A DNA stretch of 64,000 nucleotides from Solihabitans fulvus (lineage in GTDB: Bacteria > Actinomycetota > Actinomycetes > Mycobacteriales > Pseudonocardiaceae), in assembly GCF_008386585.1 (NCBI RefSeq), contig NZ_VUOB01000053.1, forward strand, positions 53,339 through 117,338. The letters are read 5' to 3'. Below, piece by piece: positions 15,673-25,126 of this stretch. The stretch's first letter is position 1. Every line of letters starts with the position of its first letter. Below the pieces are notes generated by a model. The model saw only the letters and a program-made list of their open reading frames with translations. It did no database searches and was not told where the DNA came from. The position numbers and the translations under genes are program-made.

Positions 15673-17396
15673 TTGTTGACGCCGAGAACCAGGTAGTTCG
15701 GGTAGGACGGGAAGTCGGCGATGGAGAAGCCCGTCACCTTGGACCCGTGCAGGAACGAGTTGCGGGTGTAGATCAGCGGCACGACGGGGGAGTCCTGCAT
15801 GATCTTCTTGTCCGCCTGCGCCCAGATCTTGCCGGCCTCGGTCGGGTCCACGGTGCTCTCGGCCTTCTCGATCAGGCTGTCGACGTCCGGGTTGCTGTAG
15901 CGGGAGATGTTGTACCCGCCGTTGCCGATCTCCGTGGTCCCGAACAGCGGCTGGATGTTGCCGTTGGCGCTGGGAAAGTCGGGCTGCCACGAGCCGAGCA
16001 CCAGGTCGTACTTGGCGTCGTTGCCGGTGACCTCGGAGTCGTAGGTGTCGCTGTCCAGCGTGCGGATGTTCACCTTGATGCCGGCCTTGGCCAGCGACGC
16101 CTGGAGGGCCTGCGCTTTGTCCGGCCCGCTGTTGGTCTTGCCGACGACGAAGTCGAGGTTGTCGATGCCGTTGGGGAAGCCCGCGTCGGCGAGCAGCTGC
16201 TTGGCCTTGTCCGGGTCGCCGGTCGGCTTGGTCTGGTACTGGTCGTACTGCTCTCGGCCCGTGATGCCGGGCGTGATCAGGGTCGTCGCGACCTCACCGG
16301 CGAGCTGGGCGCTGCCGGCACTGGCGACCTGGAACGCGCTCTTGTCCACGGCGTACTGGAAGGCCTGGCGCACCTTGACGTTCGCCAGCGGGCCCTTCTT
16401 GGTGTTCAGCGCGAGGTAGGCGAGCGCGCCGGACTTCGACGTCACCAGCCGCTGCTTGGCCGATGAGTCGCTCTGTAGCTGCGCGAGCTGGGCCGGGGAC
16501 ACGAACGAGGCGCCGAACGCGGACTGGTCGGCGCCGGAGTCGGCGACCAGGCGCTGCGAGACCGTGGTGGTGTCCTGGCTGAGCTGGAAGTCGACCTCGT
16601 CGGGCAGTCCCTTTCGGACCTCGTCGGTCTTCTTGTCCCAGTTGGGGTTGCGGGTCAGCCTGACCTTGACGCCCTTCTGGTACTCGGCGACCTGGTAGGG
16701 GCCGGACGCGACGGGGTGCTCGCCGTAGGTCGGCTCGGCGCCCTTGCCCTTGGGCACCGGGGCGAACGCGGGGGTGCTGGCCAGCCACGTCCAGTCGCCG
16801 TAGGAGCGCACCAGGTGGAAGACGATGGTCTTGGTGTCCGGTGTCTCGATGGAGTCGAGTTCCTTGCCGTCGAACGGCCCCTTGTAGTCGGCGCCGCCGA
16901 CCAGCAGCGGCTTGTGGTAGCTCAACCCGCTGGAGAACGCCGCCGCGTAGGAGCGCTCGACGCCCCACTTGATGTCGGCGGTGACGATCGGCGTGCCGTC
17001 GCTGTACTTCAGGCCGTCCTTGAGCGTGAAGGTCCACGTCTTGCCGTCGTCGGTGGCCTTGCCCGTGTCGGTCGCGAGGTCGGGTACCACCTTGGCTGCC
17101 TGGCCCTCGGCGATATGCCACGACGTCAGCCTGCGATGCACCAGCGCGAGCGAGGTGATGGCCAGCCCGGAGCTCTTGGCCGGGTCGAACGGGTTCGACG
17201 CGCTGTCGGTGAGGATGTTCAGCGTGCCGCCGGGCGCGGCGTCGGACTGCGACGCGCCGCTCGGCGTCTGCTCGTTCGCGCCGCACGCGCTCAGCGCGGC
17301 CACCCCCACGACCGCGGTCACGGCGGTGGCGATTCTGCGGACATGCCGGCTGCTGGGACGGGCACCCGCCAGGGGACCGGAGGAAACGGCGCGCAT
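15669..17396 (-). CDS. Peptide ABC transporter substrate-binding lipoprotein (SBP family 5)
   Basis: A 575-residue extracellular binding protein. The N-terminus has basic residues, a hydrophobic segment and the lipobox LSAC with Cys38, so it is a lipoprotein. The body carries the SBP_bac_5 pattern: LNILTDSASNPFDPAKS, DDGKTWTFTLKDGLKYSDG, and KVRQAFQYAVDK. Relatives bind peptides, nickel, glutathione or opines; the ligand cannot be read from sequence. The frame is open for 27 more codons upstream, but ATG 17396 places the signal correctly. It lies 31 bp after the DppB-like gene. Confidence 0.88.
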   Translation of the reverse strand: MRAVSSGPLAGARPSSRHVRRIATAVTAVVGVAALSACGANEQTPSGASQSDAAPGGTLNILTDSASNPFDPAKSSGLAITSLALVHRRLTSWHIAEGQAAKVVPDLATDTGKATDDGKTWTFTLKDGLKYSDGTPIVTADIKWGVERSYAAAFSSGLSYHKPLLVGGADYKGPFDGKELDSIETPDTKTIVFHLVRSYGDWTWLASTPAFAPVPKGKGAEPTYGEHPVASGPYQVAEYQKGVKVRLTRNPNWDKKTDEVRKGLPDEVDFQLSQDTTTVSQRLVADSGADQSAFGASFVSPAQLAQLQSDSSAKQRLVTSKSGALAYLALNTKKGPLANVKVRQAFQYAVDKSAFQVASAGSAQLAGEVATTLITPGITGREQYDQYQTKPTGDPDKAKQLLADAGFPNGIDNLDFVVGKTNSGPDKAQALQASLAKAGIKVNIRTLDSDTYDSEVTGNDAKYDLVLGSWQPDFPSANGNIQPLFGTTEIGNGGYNISRYSNPDVDSLIEKAESTVDPTEAGKIWAQADKKIMQDSPVVPLIYTRNSFLHGSKVTGFSIADFPSYPNYLVLGVNK

Positions 17397-17427
17397 TGGT
17401 TCTCTCTTTCGGTTTCGAACGTGCGGA

Positions 17428-18422
<995 letters not shown>

Positions 18423-18426
<4 letters not shown>

Positions 18427-19373
18427 CTGCGCACCTCCGTTCGCGGGTCCAGCGCGTCGCGCAGTCCGTCGCCGAACACGTTGAACCCCCAGGTGGCCAG
18501 GAACAGCGCGAGACCGGGGAAGATCAGCAGCATCGGGTCGGTTCGCACCCAGTCGATCGCTCCGCTGATGGACCTGCCCCAGCTCGGGGTCGGCGGGGGC
18601 ATGCCGACGCCGAGGAAGGACAGCGCGGCCTCCAGCCCGATCTTGCCGGGAATCGACAGGGTCGCCACGATGATGATCGGCGCCCACAGGTTCGGCAGCA
18701 GCTCCACTCGGAACACGTGCCACGGCCCTGCGCCGAGCGCCCGCGCGGCCGAGACGAAGTTGCGCTTCTTCAACGTCAACGTCTGCGAGCGCACGATGCG
18801 CGCGATCGACGGCCAGCCGAAGAAGCCGATGACCACGACGAGCAGCAGCGGACGCGGCACGCTCGCCGGGACCACCGCGCCGAGCGCGATCATGAAGACC
18901 AGGTAGGGAAAGCCGAGGAAGACGTCGGCGGTCCACACCACCGCGCGGTCGTACCAGCCGCCGAGGTAACCGGCGCTCGCGCCGAGCAGCACGCCGAGCA
19001 CCACCGACACGAGCGTCGCCGCGAGTCCGATCAGGAACGAGGTCCGCGCGCCGAACGCGACGATGGCGAACACGTCCCGTCCGGTCAGCGGTTCCACCCC
19101 GAACCAGTGCGCGCCGCTGACGCCGCCGAGCGTGCCGGCCGGGCGGCCGGTCGCGTGGTCGAGCGCCTCGTTGTGGTAGGTGAAGGGGTCCTGCCCCTCG
19201 ATGGCGGTCAACAGGTTCGCTGCTGCGGCAACGACACCGAGCAGGACGATTGCGACAACCCCGCCGAGCGCCCACCGGTCGGTGCGCAGCATGCGCAGGA
19301 TGGCCGAGGGAACCGAGCGCGCCGGTGACACGGTGGGACTCAGGGCCTGTGCTGGTGGATCGGACACGGTCAC
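18423..19373 (-). CDS. Peptide ABC transporter permease (DppC type)
   Basis: A 316-residue permease with an OppC-type N-terminal helix (ALGGVVAIVLLGVVAAAANL), an outside segment with TGRDVFAIVAFGARTS, and the cytoplasmic-loop motif FVSAARALGAGPWHVFRVELLPN. It is the first gene of the four-gene transporter operon; its stop overlaps the DppB start. The GTG at 19373 is used here; GTG 19367 is two codons later. The gene lies 144 bp downstream of the VOC gene on the same strand, with no strong terminator between, so read-through from the leader-peptide promoter is possible. Confidence 0.88.
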
Positions 19374-19433
19374 CTAACTGGGAACGGGGCTCGCTGGTGC
19401 GCGCACCCTGGGAGCATTGTTGCTTCGCCGATC

Positions 19434-19463
19434 ACTATCCCGAACCAGCTCTCAGTATGTGAA
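19434..19463 (-). promoter_or_regulatory. Possible internal promoter before the peptide transporter operon
   Basis: On the minus strand TTCACA (19463-19458) and GATAGT (19439-19434) are 18 bp apart, a reasonable fit to a housekeeping promoter. A 6-bp dyad CCACTG/CAGTGG (19467-19484) sits just upstream and could be an operator. The transporter may therefore have its own promoter in addition to any read-through. Confidence 0.3.
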
Positions 19464-19517
19464 CATCCACTGTTGACGCAGTGGTTCGGGCGTCCGGTCG
19501 GGCGGTTGATTGGTTGG

Positions 19518-20138
19518 TCAGCTCAACACGACACGGCCGTGTCGGCCGTTCAGCACTGCGGTGAGGCCTGATCGGTTGCCTGTCAACAGGTCCATCCGCA
19601 CGCCGAGCGCGGCCAACTTGGCGCGCACGGGTTCCGGCTCGGGATGCGTCGCGGCGAGCGACACCAGCGGCACCAACGGGAGATCCCGGCTGGCGGGATG
19701 GGTCGTGCCGCCCCAGTCGATGAGGAACGGGACGATCCCGGCGTCCTCGTGCGGGGTCAGCCGCCACTCCAGCAGCTCGCCGTTCGGTGTCCTGCGCGAC
19801 AACGGTTTCGCGTCGCCGGGGTCGTAGCCGTCGGCCCGCGCGGCCGCGATCCGGTCGTCCAGGTCGGCGGCGCGCACGGCCCAGGTGACCAGCCTCGGCG
19901 CGGACAGCCCGTCGATGCCGAACGGGCGCGGGAGGTCCTGGCGCGCGGCGGATTCCGGGTCGGGACCGATCAGTTCGAGGTAGGCGTTCTCGCCGAGCTT
20001 GACGAGGTGGTTCGCCGTACCCCGGCCGACGTGTCGGCCGCCGGGTGTCGGCGCGACGCCGGTCAGCCGTTCGAACTCGGCGACGAGCGCGGCGAGGTCG
20101 GGGCCGGCGAACACGAGATGGTCGAGGTCCTGCGTCAC
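19518..20138 (-). CDS. VOC-superfamily (glyoxalase-like) protein
   Basis: A 206-residue protein of the glyoxalase-like VOC group: DLDHLVFAGPDL at the N-terminus supplies a metal-ligand-type His, followed by GRHVGRGTANHLVKLGENAYLELIGPD and later LEWRLTP. Such proteins are metal-dependent lyases, isomerases or dioxygenases; the substrate is unknown. The GTG is preceded by AGGAG. It lies 127 bp downstream of the cysteine-rich leader ORF and upstream of the peptide transporter genes, all on the same strand, which suggests joint control. Confidence 0.7.
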   Translation of the reverse strand: MTQDLDHLVFAGPDLAALVAEFERLTGVAPTPGGRHVGRGTANHLVKLGENAYLELIGPDPESAARQDLPRPFGIDGLSAPRLVTWAVRAADLDDRIAAARADGYDPGDAKPLSRRTPNGELLEWRLTPHEDAGIVPFLIDWGGTTHPASRDLPLVPLVSLAATHPEPEPVRAKLAALGVRMDLLTGNRSGLTAVLNGRHGRVVLS

Positions 20139-20264
20139 GGGTGCTCCTGGTCCATACCGCGCCGACGGGGTGCGCCGACGGCGGTGCGCGCGCGGGAGTC
20201 CCCTGTGGACGGAGGAACTTCCCTGGCGGCTGGTGCGATGTGCGGGGGGACGGTGGTGAACGCG

Positions 20265-20375
20265 TCAGCCCGGACAGCTACAGGTGGTGACCCTGAGGAG
20301 ATCGATGTGCCGACGGGAGCACAGGAACGTGTCCCGGTCGCACGGCGACGGGTGGTGTCGAAGCCGTCGGGCCAT
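20265..20375 (-). CDS. Short cysteine-rich leader peptide (putative attenuator uORF)
   Basis: A 36-codon ORF not reported by length-limited gene finders. The C-terminal half reads CSRRHIDLLRVTTCSCPG. The RRHxDLxRV block followed by Cys codons is the hallmark of the short putative leader peptides found upstream of sulfur and cysteine metabolism or transporter genes in Streptomyces and relatives. The ORF has ATG preceded by GAGGAGG at 10 bases, four Cys codons in total (positions 12, 19, 32 and 34), and a strong promoter 50 bp upstream. I infer cysteine-dependent control of the downstream VOC gene and possibly the peptide transporter. Confidence 0.7.
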   Translation of the reverse strand: MARRLRHHPSPCDRDTFLCSRRHIDLLRVTTCSCPG

Positions 20376-20424
20376 GTCCGGAACACCTCCTCGCACGCGG
20401 TTGGTTAGCAGCGCAAACGGCATC

Positions 20425-20454
20425 ATTCCAACCTTTGCCGAGCCGTGTTGTCAA
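20425..20454 (-). promoter_or_regulatory. Promoter of the leader peptide / VOC transcript
   Basis: On the minus strand a perfect TTGACA (20454-20449) is followed after 18 bp by TGGAAT (20430-20425). The region is less GC-rich than its surroundings. Transcription would begin about 40 bp upstream of the leader-peptide ATG. Confidence 0.6.
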
Positions 20455-20503
20455 TGCCGCGCGCGTCACGAACGCGCTGCTCCGGGCCGGTCACCGAGGG
20501 TGG

Positions 20504-23269
20504 TCAGTCGGGCAGTTCGTCCAGCTGCCGTTGGATCCGGTCGGCGACCCCGCCTCGGCGCTGCGCCCGCACCAGGTCCCGCGCGCGTTCCCAGACAGCC
20601 CGCGCCCGAGCCAGGTCGCCGACGGCGGTGTGCGTGCGGCCGAGCCGGTCCAGGGTGTCCGCCTCCTCATAGCTGTTGCCGAGGTCCCGGTACAGCTCCA
20701 GCGCCGCCTGGTAGTGCTCGACGGCCTCGGCGTGCCGGCCGGAGTGATGCTCGACATAGCCGAGGCTGTCCAGCGTGGCGGCCTCGCCGATGCGGAAACC
20801 GTGCCGGCGGTAGAGGTTCAGGGCGGCCTCGCAGGAGGCGCGGGCGGGCTCGTACCGGCCCAGCCGCGCGGAGAACCAGCCGACCGCGTTGAGCGCGTCG
20901 GCCTCCCACACGGGATTGCCGAGCGCCCGGAACAGCAGCAGCGCCCTGCTGGCGTGGTCCAGCGCCCGCTCGTCGTCGCCCATCCGCTCCCACGACCACG
21001 CCAGGATCTGGTGGGCGTGCGCCTGACCGGGTTGGTCCCCGGCGCGCTCGGCCAGCGTCAGGGCGAGCTGGAGGTGGTCGAGCGCCTCGGCGTGCCGGCC
21101 GACCCGCGCGTTGGCGTCGCCGAGCCGCCGGTGCGCCAGGATCTGGCAGGCCGGATCGTCCAGGTGGCCCGCCGCGGCGAGGCCGGCGCGCCAGGACGCC
21201 AGGTCGTCCTGGCCGTTGCCGCGCCAGGCGTGCGCGGTGTTCATCGCCCACGCCAGCTGCCACACCGCGCGATGCCAACCCCGCTCGGCGGCCAGCTGCT
21301 GGACGGAACGCAGGCCCGCGTGCTCGGCGTCGAACCACGCCATCGCGCTCGTCTCGTCCGCGAGCGGCCGAGGCAGGCTGCCGGGGGAGGGCGGGTCCAG
21401 CTCGATGGGTTGGCGCGGCGGGAACAACAGCCGGTCGCCGGCGAAGGCCGTGTGCAGGCAGCAGTCCACCAACCGGCGCAGCGCTTCCCGTTGCCGCGCC
21501 TCGGACTCCACGGTCCGCGCGACGCCGAGGGCGTGCTGCCGCAGCAGATCGTGGAAGCGGTACCGGCCAAGGACCGACTGGTCGAGCAGGTGGACGTCGA
21601 CCAGGTGCTCCAGCTGTCGCTCCGCGTCGTCGAGGCCGATGCCGGCGAGCGAGGCCGCCGCGTGGAGATCGAAGTCCGCGCCGGGATGCAGGCCAAGCAG
21701 CCGGAACAACCGCTGCTGGTCCTCGTCGAGATGGTGGTAGGACAGGGCGAACGCGGCCGCCACGCTGCGGTCTCCCGTGGCGAGTTCGGTGAGCCGCTGG
21801 TAGTCCTGGGCCAGCCGGCCGGCCAGGTGCGCCACCGTCCACGCGGGCCGGGTGCGCAGGCGGGCCGCCGCGATGCGGATGGCCAGCGGCAGCCGGCCGC
21901 ACAGCTCGACGACCTCGCCGACGGCCTCGGGTTCGGCCTCGGCGGGGCCACGCCCGACGATCCGGCCGAACAGCTCGGCGGACTCGGCCGCCGAGAGCAC
22001 GTCGAGGGACAGGGTCCCTGCCGTGTCGAGATCGGCCAGCCTGCGGCGGCTGGTCACCAGCACCAGGCAGCCCGACGCGCCGGGCAGCAGCGGCCGAACC
22101 TGCGCCGCGCTGGCCGCGTTGTCCAGCACCACCAACACCTTCCGCTCGGCCAGCTCGGCCCGCCACAGCGCGGCCCGCTCGTCCAGCCTCGGCGGAATCT
22201 GCTCACCCGGCACGTCCAGCGCGCGCAGCAGCGCGTCCAGCGCGGCGGCCGGGTCGGTCGCCTCGTGCTCGCTGGTGTGCCCGTGCAGGTCGGTGAACAG
22301 CTGCCCGTCGGGATAGCGGTCGCACAGCCGGTGCGCCGCGTGCACGGCGAGGGTGGTCTTGCCGATGCCCGCCATGCCGTCGATGGCCTCGATCACCACC
22401 GCCGAACCGCCGCCGGCCGGCAGCGCGTCGAGCAGCCGCCGCATCTCCTCCTCGCGGCCGGTGAAGTCGGCGATGTCGCCGGGCAGGTCGTTGCGGGCGC
22501 CCGGCCTGCCGCGGTCCGCCTCGACGGGCGGCGCGTCCTCATCGCGCAGCAGCCGGTCGCGCAGCTCGGTCAGCTCGGGGCCCGGATCGACGCCGAGCTC
22601 GTCGACCAGCGTGCCGCGCAGGTCCTCGTACGCCGCCAGCGCCTCGGCCCTCCCGCCCGACCGGTACAGGGCCAGCATGAGATGCCGACGCAACCGTTCG
22701 CGCAGCGGGTGCGTCGCGACCAGGCCGCGCAGCTCCTCGACCAGTCCCGCGTCCTGGCCGCGCGCGAGGTCGGCCGCGAACCGCTCCTCCAACGCCGTGA
22801 GCCGCTCCTCCGCCAGGCGGGCGGCCTGCGCGGCGAAGTAGCGCCCGGACACGGCGGTGAGGGCGGCGCCGCGCCACAGCGCCAGCGCCGACCGAAGCTC
22901 GGCCGCGGCCTCCTCGGGACGGTCCTCGGCCGCGCCGGCCCGCCGCACGTGTTCACGGAACTCCGCGAGGTCCAGCTCGCCGGGCTCGACCCGCAGCCGA
23001 TAGCCGGAGGTGAAGGTCAGCCGCTGGTTGCCATCGGGCTCGATCGAGGAGAGGGCGCGGCGCAGCCGGAACACGTAGGTCTGGAGGGCCGCGGCGGCGT
23101 TGCCTGGCGGCCGGTCGCCCCACACCGCCTCGACCAGTTCGTCGACCGGCACCACCCGGTCGGCGTGCAGCAACAGGGCGGCGAGCAGGGCCAGCTGCCG
23201 GGAGCCCGGCAGCCGCGCGCGACCACCCGCTCCCGACGCCTCGATCGGCCCCAGAACGCGAAAATGCAC
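20504..23269 (-). CDS. AfsR-like BTAD / NB-ARC / TPR transcriptional regulator
   Basis: A 921-residue regulator of the SARP-related AfsR type. An OmpR-like winged helix (about residues 1-90, with LPGSRQLALLAALLLH and VWGDRPPGNAAAALQTYV) leads to the BTAD domain (about 95-240, with AYEDLRGTLVDELGVDPG), an NB-ARC ATPase (P-loop GMAGIGKTT near residue 300, later LVVLDNAASAAQVRPLLPG), and C-terminal tetratricopeptide repeats (about 620-910). GTG 23269 is preferred over the longer frame because HFRVLGPIEA is the normal family start. Such proteins activate secondary metabolism or carbohydrate genes. The amylase gene lies 158 bp upstream on the same strand. Confidence 0.9.
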   Translation of the reverse strand: MHFRVLGPIEASGAGGRARLPGSRQLALLAALLLHADRVVPVDELVEAVWGDRPPGNAAAALQTYVFRLRRALSSIEPDGNQRLTFTSGYRLRVEPGELDLAEFREHVRRAGAAEDRPEEAAAELRSALALWRGAALTAVSGRYFAAQAARLAEERLTALEERFAADLARGQDAGLVEELRGLVATHPLRERLRRHLMLALYRSGGRAEALAAYEDLRGTLVDELGVDPGPELTELRDRLLRDEDAPPVEADRGRPGARNDLPGDIADFTGREEEMRRLLDALPAGGGSAVVIEAIDGMAGIGKTTLAVHAAHRLCDRYPDGQLFTDLHGHTSEHEATDPAAALDALLRALDVPGEQIPPRLDERAALWRAELAERKVLVVLDNAASAAQVRPLLPGASGCLVLVTSRRRLADLDTAGTLSLDVLSAAESAELFGRIVGRGPAEAEPEAVGEVVELCGRLPLAIRIAAARLRTRPAWTVAHLAGRLAQDYQRLTELATGDRSVAAAFALSYHHLDEDQQRLFRLLGLHPGADFDLHAAASLAGIGLDDAERQLEHLVDVHLLDQSVLGRYRFHDLLRQHALGVARTVESEARQREALRRLVDCCLHTAFAGDRLLFPPRQPIELDPPSPGSLPRPLADETSAMAWFDAEHAGLRSVQQLAAERGWHRAVWQLAWAMNTAHAWRGNGQDDLASWRAGLAAAGHLDDPACQILAHRRLGDANARVGRHAEALDHLQLALTLAERAGDQPGQAHAHQILAWSWERMGDDERALDHASRALLLFRALGNPVWEADALNAVGWFSARLGRYEPARASCEAALNLYRRHGFRIGEAATLDSLGYVEHHSGRHAEAVEHYQAALELYRDLGNSYEEADTLDRLGRTHTAVGDLARARAVWERARDLVRAQRRGGVADRIQRQLDELPD

Positions 23270-23427
23270 GACCGTTCCCCCCGGAACCACGCCGCCGGCC
23301 AAGGATCCCTACGGTAGCGGCTCGCCGCCCTCGGTGCGCGGATCCGCTTGGGCGGCAACGGGTTCCGCGGCAGCGCGGCACCTGCCCCGACGCGCGGGCG
23401 ACGGGCCGGACATATCGGGCGGAGGGT

Positions 23428-24861
23428 CTAAACGTGGAGGGCGACGGCGTCGTGCGCGCCGACGGTCGCGGTGAACCAGCCGTCCGCGTTGACCGAGTAG
23501 CTCGGGCCGGAGCACCCGCCGCCGCTCGGCGCGCCGTGCACCACATCGCAGTACACGCCCGCCGGCAGGCTCGTGTGGTAGCTGCGGCTGGCCGGCGCGT
23601 TCTCGTTGTTCACCACCACGAATCCCCGCGCGCCCCGGCCGAACACGATCAGGTTGTCGCCGTCGTCCCACCAGCCCGTGACGGCGGTGCCGCGCACCGC
23701 GTTGTGGAAGCCGACCATGCCGGAGATCGGCTGCCACCGCTGCTCGCAGTGCCAGCCGTTGGCGTAGCACGTGGGGTTCGCGATGCGGCCGGAACCGTCC
23801 GTCGGCGCGCCCTGGTCGTTGTTGCCGAAGTCGAAGCCCGACATGACGGTCGGCGACCCGTAGGGCCACGCCAGCATGAAGACGTATCCGAGCGTGTAGG
23901 TCGCGCCGTCGCGGAAGCTCAGCGTGCTGCCGTTGCGCTCGGTGTCGTGGTTCGCGACGAACGGGACGGCCCGGTCGCCGGCGAAGTAGCCCCAGGCCTC
24001 GCCGAAGTTGTTCAGGTACTTGATCTTGTCGGTCTGGAACATGCGCTTGAGGTCCCAGGCGTACTGGAACTCGTGCACGTCCCCGTTGCCGGTGTACTCG
24101 GTCGGCTGGATCGGCTGACCGGGACCGGGGATGACCTCCTGCACGATGTAGGGCGGCCGGCTCAGCTTCGCCTCGATGGCGGCGATGTCGGCGGCGGCGA
24201 TGTGCTTGGCCGCGTCGATCCGGAACCCGTCCACCCCGAGCGAGAGCAGGTCGTTGAGGTAGCCGGCGATCCGGTCGCGCACGTGGTCGCTGCCGGTGTC
24301 CAGGTCGGCGAGGTGCACGAGCTGGCAGTTCTGCACCTCGTAGCGGTCGTCGTAGTTGACGATGTCGTCGTTGCCGTTGCGCCCGCAGTGGTGGAAGTCC
24401 TGGTACTGGTAGATGCCCGGGTAGTCGAAGTGCCCGTAGGAGCTGCCGGCCCAGCCGGTGCCCGGGGCGTCCGAGCCCTCCATGTGGTTGACCACCGCGT
24501 CCGCGATGACCTTGACCCCGGCGTCGTGGCAGGCCGTCACCATGCCGGCGAACTCGGCCCTGGTGCCCTTGCGTGACTCGATCCGGTAGCTGACCGGCTG
24601 GTACTCGGTCCACCACTGGGTGCCCTGCACGGGCTCCTGCGGCGGAGACACCTGGACGTAGCCGTACCCGCTTGGGCCGAGGTGGTCGTGGCACTCCGCG
24701 CCGACCGACGGCCAGTTCCACTCGAACAGCTGCGCGATGACGTCCCGATCGCCCGAGGGGGTCGCGCCGGCCTTGGGGGCGAGCAGCGGCGCGCTGCCGC
24801 ACGCCGCCAGGTAGCCGGCCGCGAGCAGCGCGGCGGCGGGGATCAGTCGGCGGAACCCCAT
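23428..24861 (-). CDS. Extracellular alpha-amylase (GH13), probable lipoprotein
   Basis: A 477-residue GH13 alpha-amylase. The N-terminus ends in the lipobox LAAC (Cys21), suggesting a lipid-anchored enzyme. The four GH13 regions are visible: VIADAVVNH (region I), GFRIDAAKH with the nucleophile Asp near residue 217, IVQEV with the acid Glu near 240, and FVANHDTE near 302 with the transition-state Asp; the usual D before NHD is replaced by Ala. The all-beta C-terminal domain begins near ARGFVVVNNE. It hydrolyses alpha-1,4 bonds in starch. ATG 24861 has GAGGAGGG upstream. Confidence 0.9.
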   Translation of the reverse strand: MGFRRLIPAAALLAAGYLAACGSAPLLAPKAGATPSGDRDVIAQLFEWNWPSVGAECHDHLGPSGYGYVQVSPPQEPVQGTQWWTEYQPVSYRIESRKGTRAEFAGMVTACHDAGVKVIADAVVNHMEGSDAPGTGWAGSSYGHFDYPGIYQYQDFHHCGRNGNDDIVNYDDRYEVQNCQLVHLADLDTGSDHVRDRIAGYLNDLLSLGVDGFRIDAAKHIAAADIAAIEAKLSRPPYIVQEVIPGPGQPIQPTEYTGNGDVHEFQYAWDLKRMFQTDKIKYLNNFGEAWGYFAGDRAVPFVANHDTERNGSTLSFRDGATYTLGYVFMLAWPYGSPTVMSGFDFGNNDQGAPTDGSGRIANPTCYANGWHCEQRWQPISGMVGFHNAVRGTAVTGWWDDGDNLIVFGRGARGFVVVNNENAPASRSYHTSLPAGVYCDVVHGAPSGGGCSGPSYSVNADGWFTATVGAHDAVALHV

Positions 24862-25081
24862 GGGCCCTCCTCGCTGCGTCGGTGCAGGTGGACGTGCGCT
24901 CGCGTGCGGGTTGCCGGGCAAGCTAGGCCCGAGCGCGGCAGCCGTCTAGGCCCGATCGTTGGACGATCCGGGAAAACTTTTGCGGCCGTCGATCGGGTCG
25001 GTGTCGGGCGCGGATCCGCGCCGACGGGACGCCGGGGGGAAACCCGCAGGCAGGGCGGTGGGGTGGCTCGATAACATCTGG

Positions 25082-25104
25082 GGCGCGCACGGTCCGTGCG
25101 CGCC
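25082..25104 (+). promoter_or_regulatory. Leader hairpin upstream of thrS
   Basis: GGCGCGCAC (25082-25090) and GTGCGCGCC (25096-25104) form a perfect 9-bp stem with a 5-nt loop, ending 12 bp before the Shine-Dalgarno site of thrS. A GATAAC -10-like element at about 25070 would place the hairpin at the very 5' end of the mRNA, where it could stabilise the transcript or act in attenuation. No T-box sequence is present. Confidence 0.4.
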
Positions 25105-25126
25105 GACCGTCACCCGAGGAGTCATC

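Noticed and set aside
20435..23317. 960-codon plus-strand open frame opposite the AfsR-like regulator
   Set aside because: Composition is typical antisense shadow (Arg, Gly, Gln, Pro) and the minus strand encodes BTAD, NB-ARC and TPR domains.
20504..24861. AfsR-like regulator as a sign of an antibiotic biosynthetic cluster
   Set aside because: No polyketide, peptide-synthetase, lanthipeptide or terpene genes lie around it; the neighbours are an amylase and a transporter.
24862..25126. T-box riboswitch upstream of thrS
   Set aside because: No T-box conserved core or specifier/antiterminator arrangement was found; only a simple hairpin is present.
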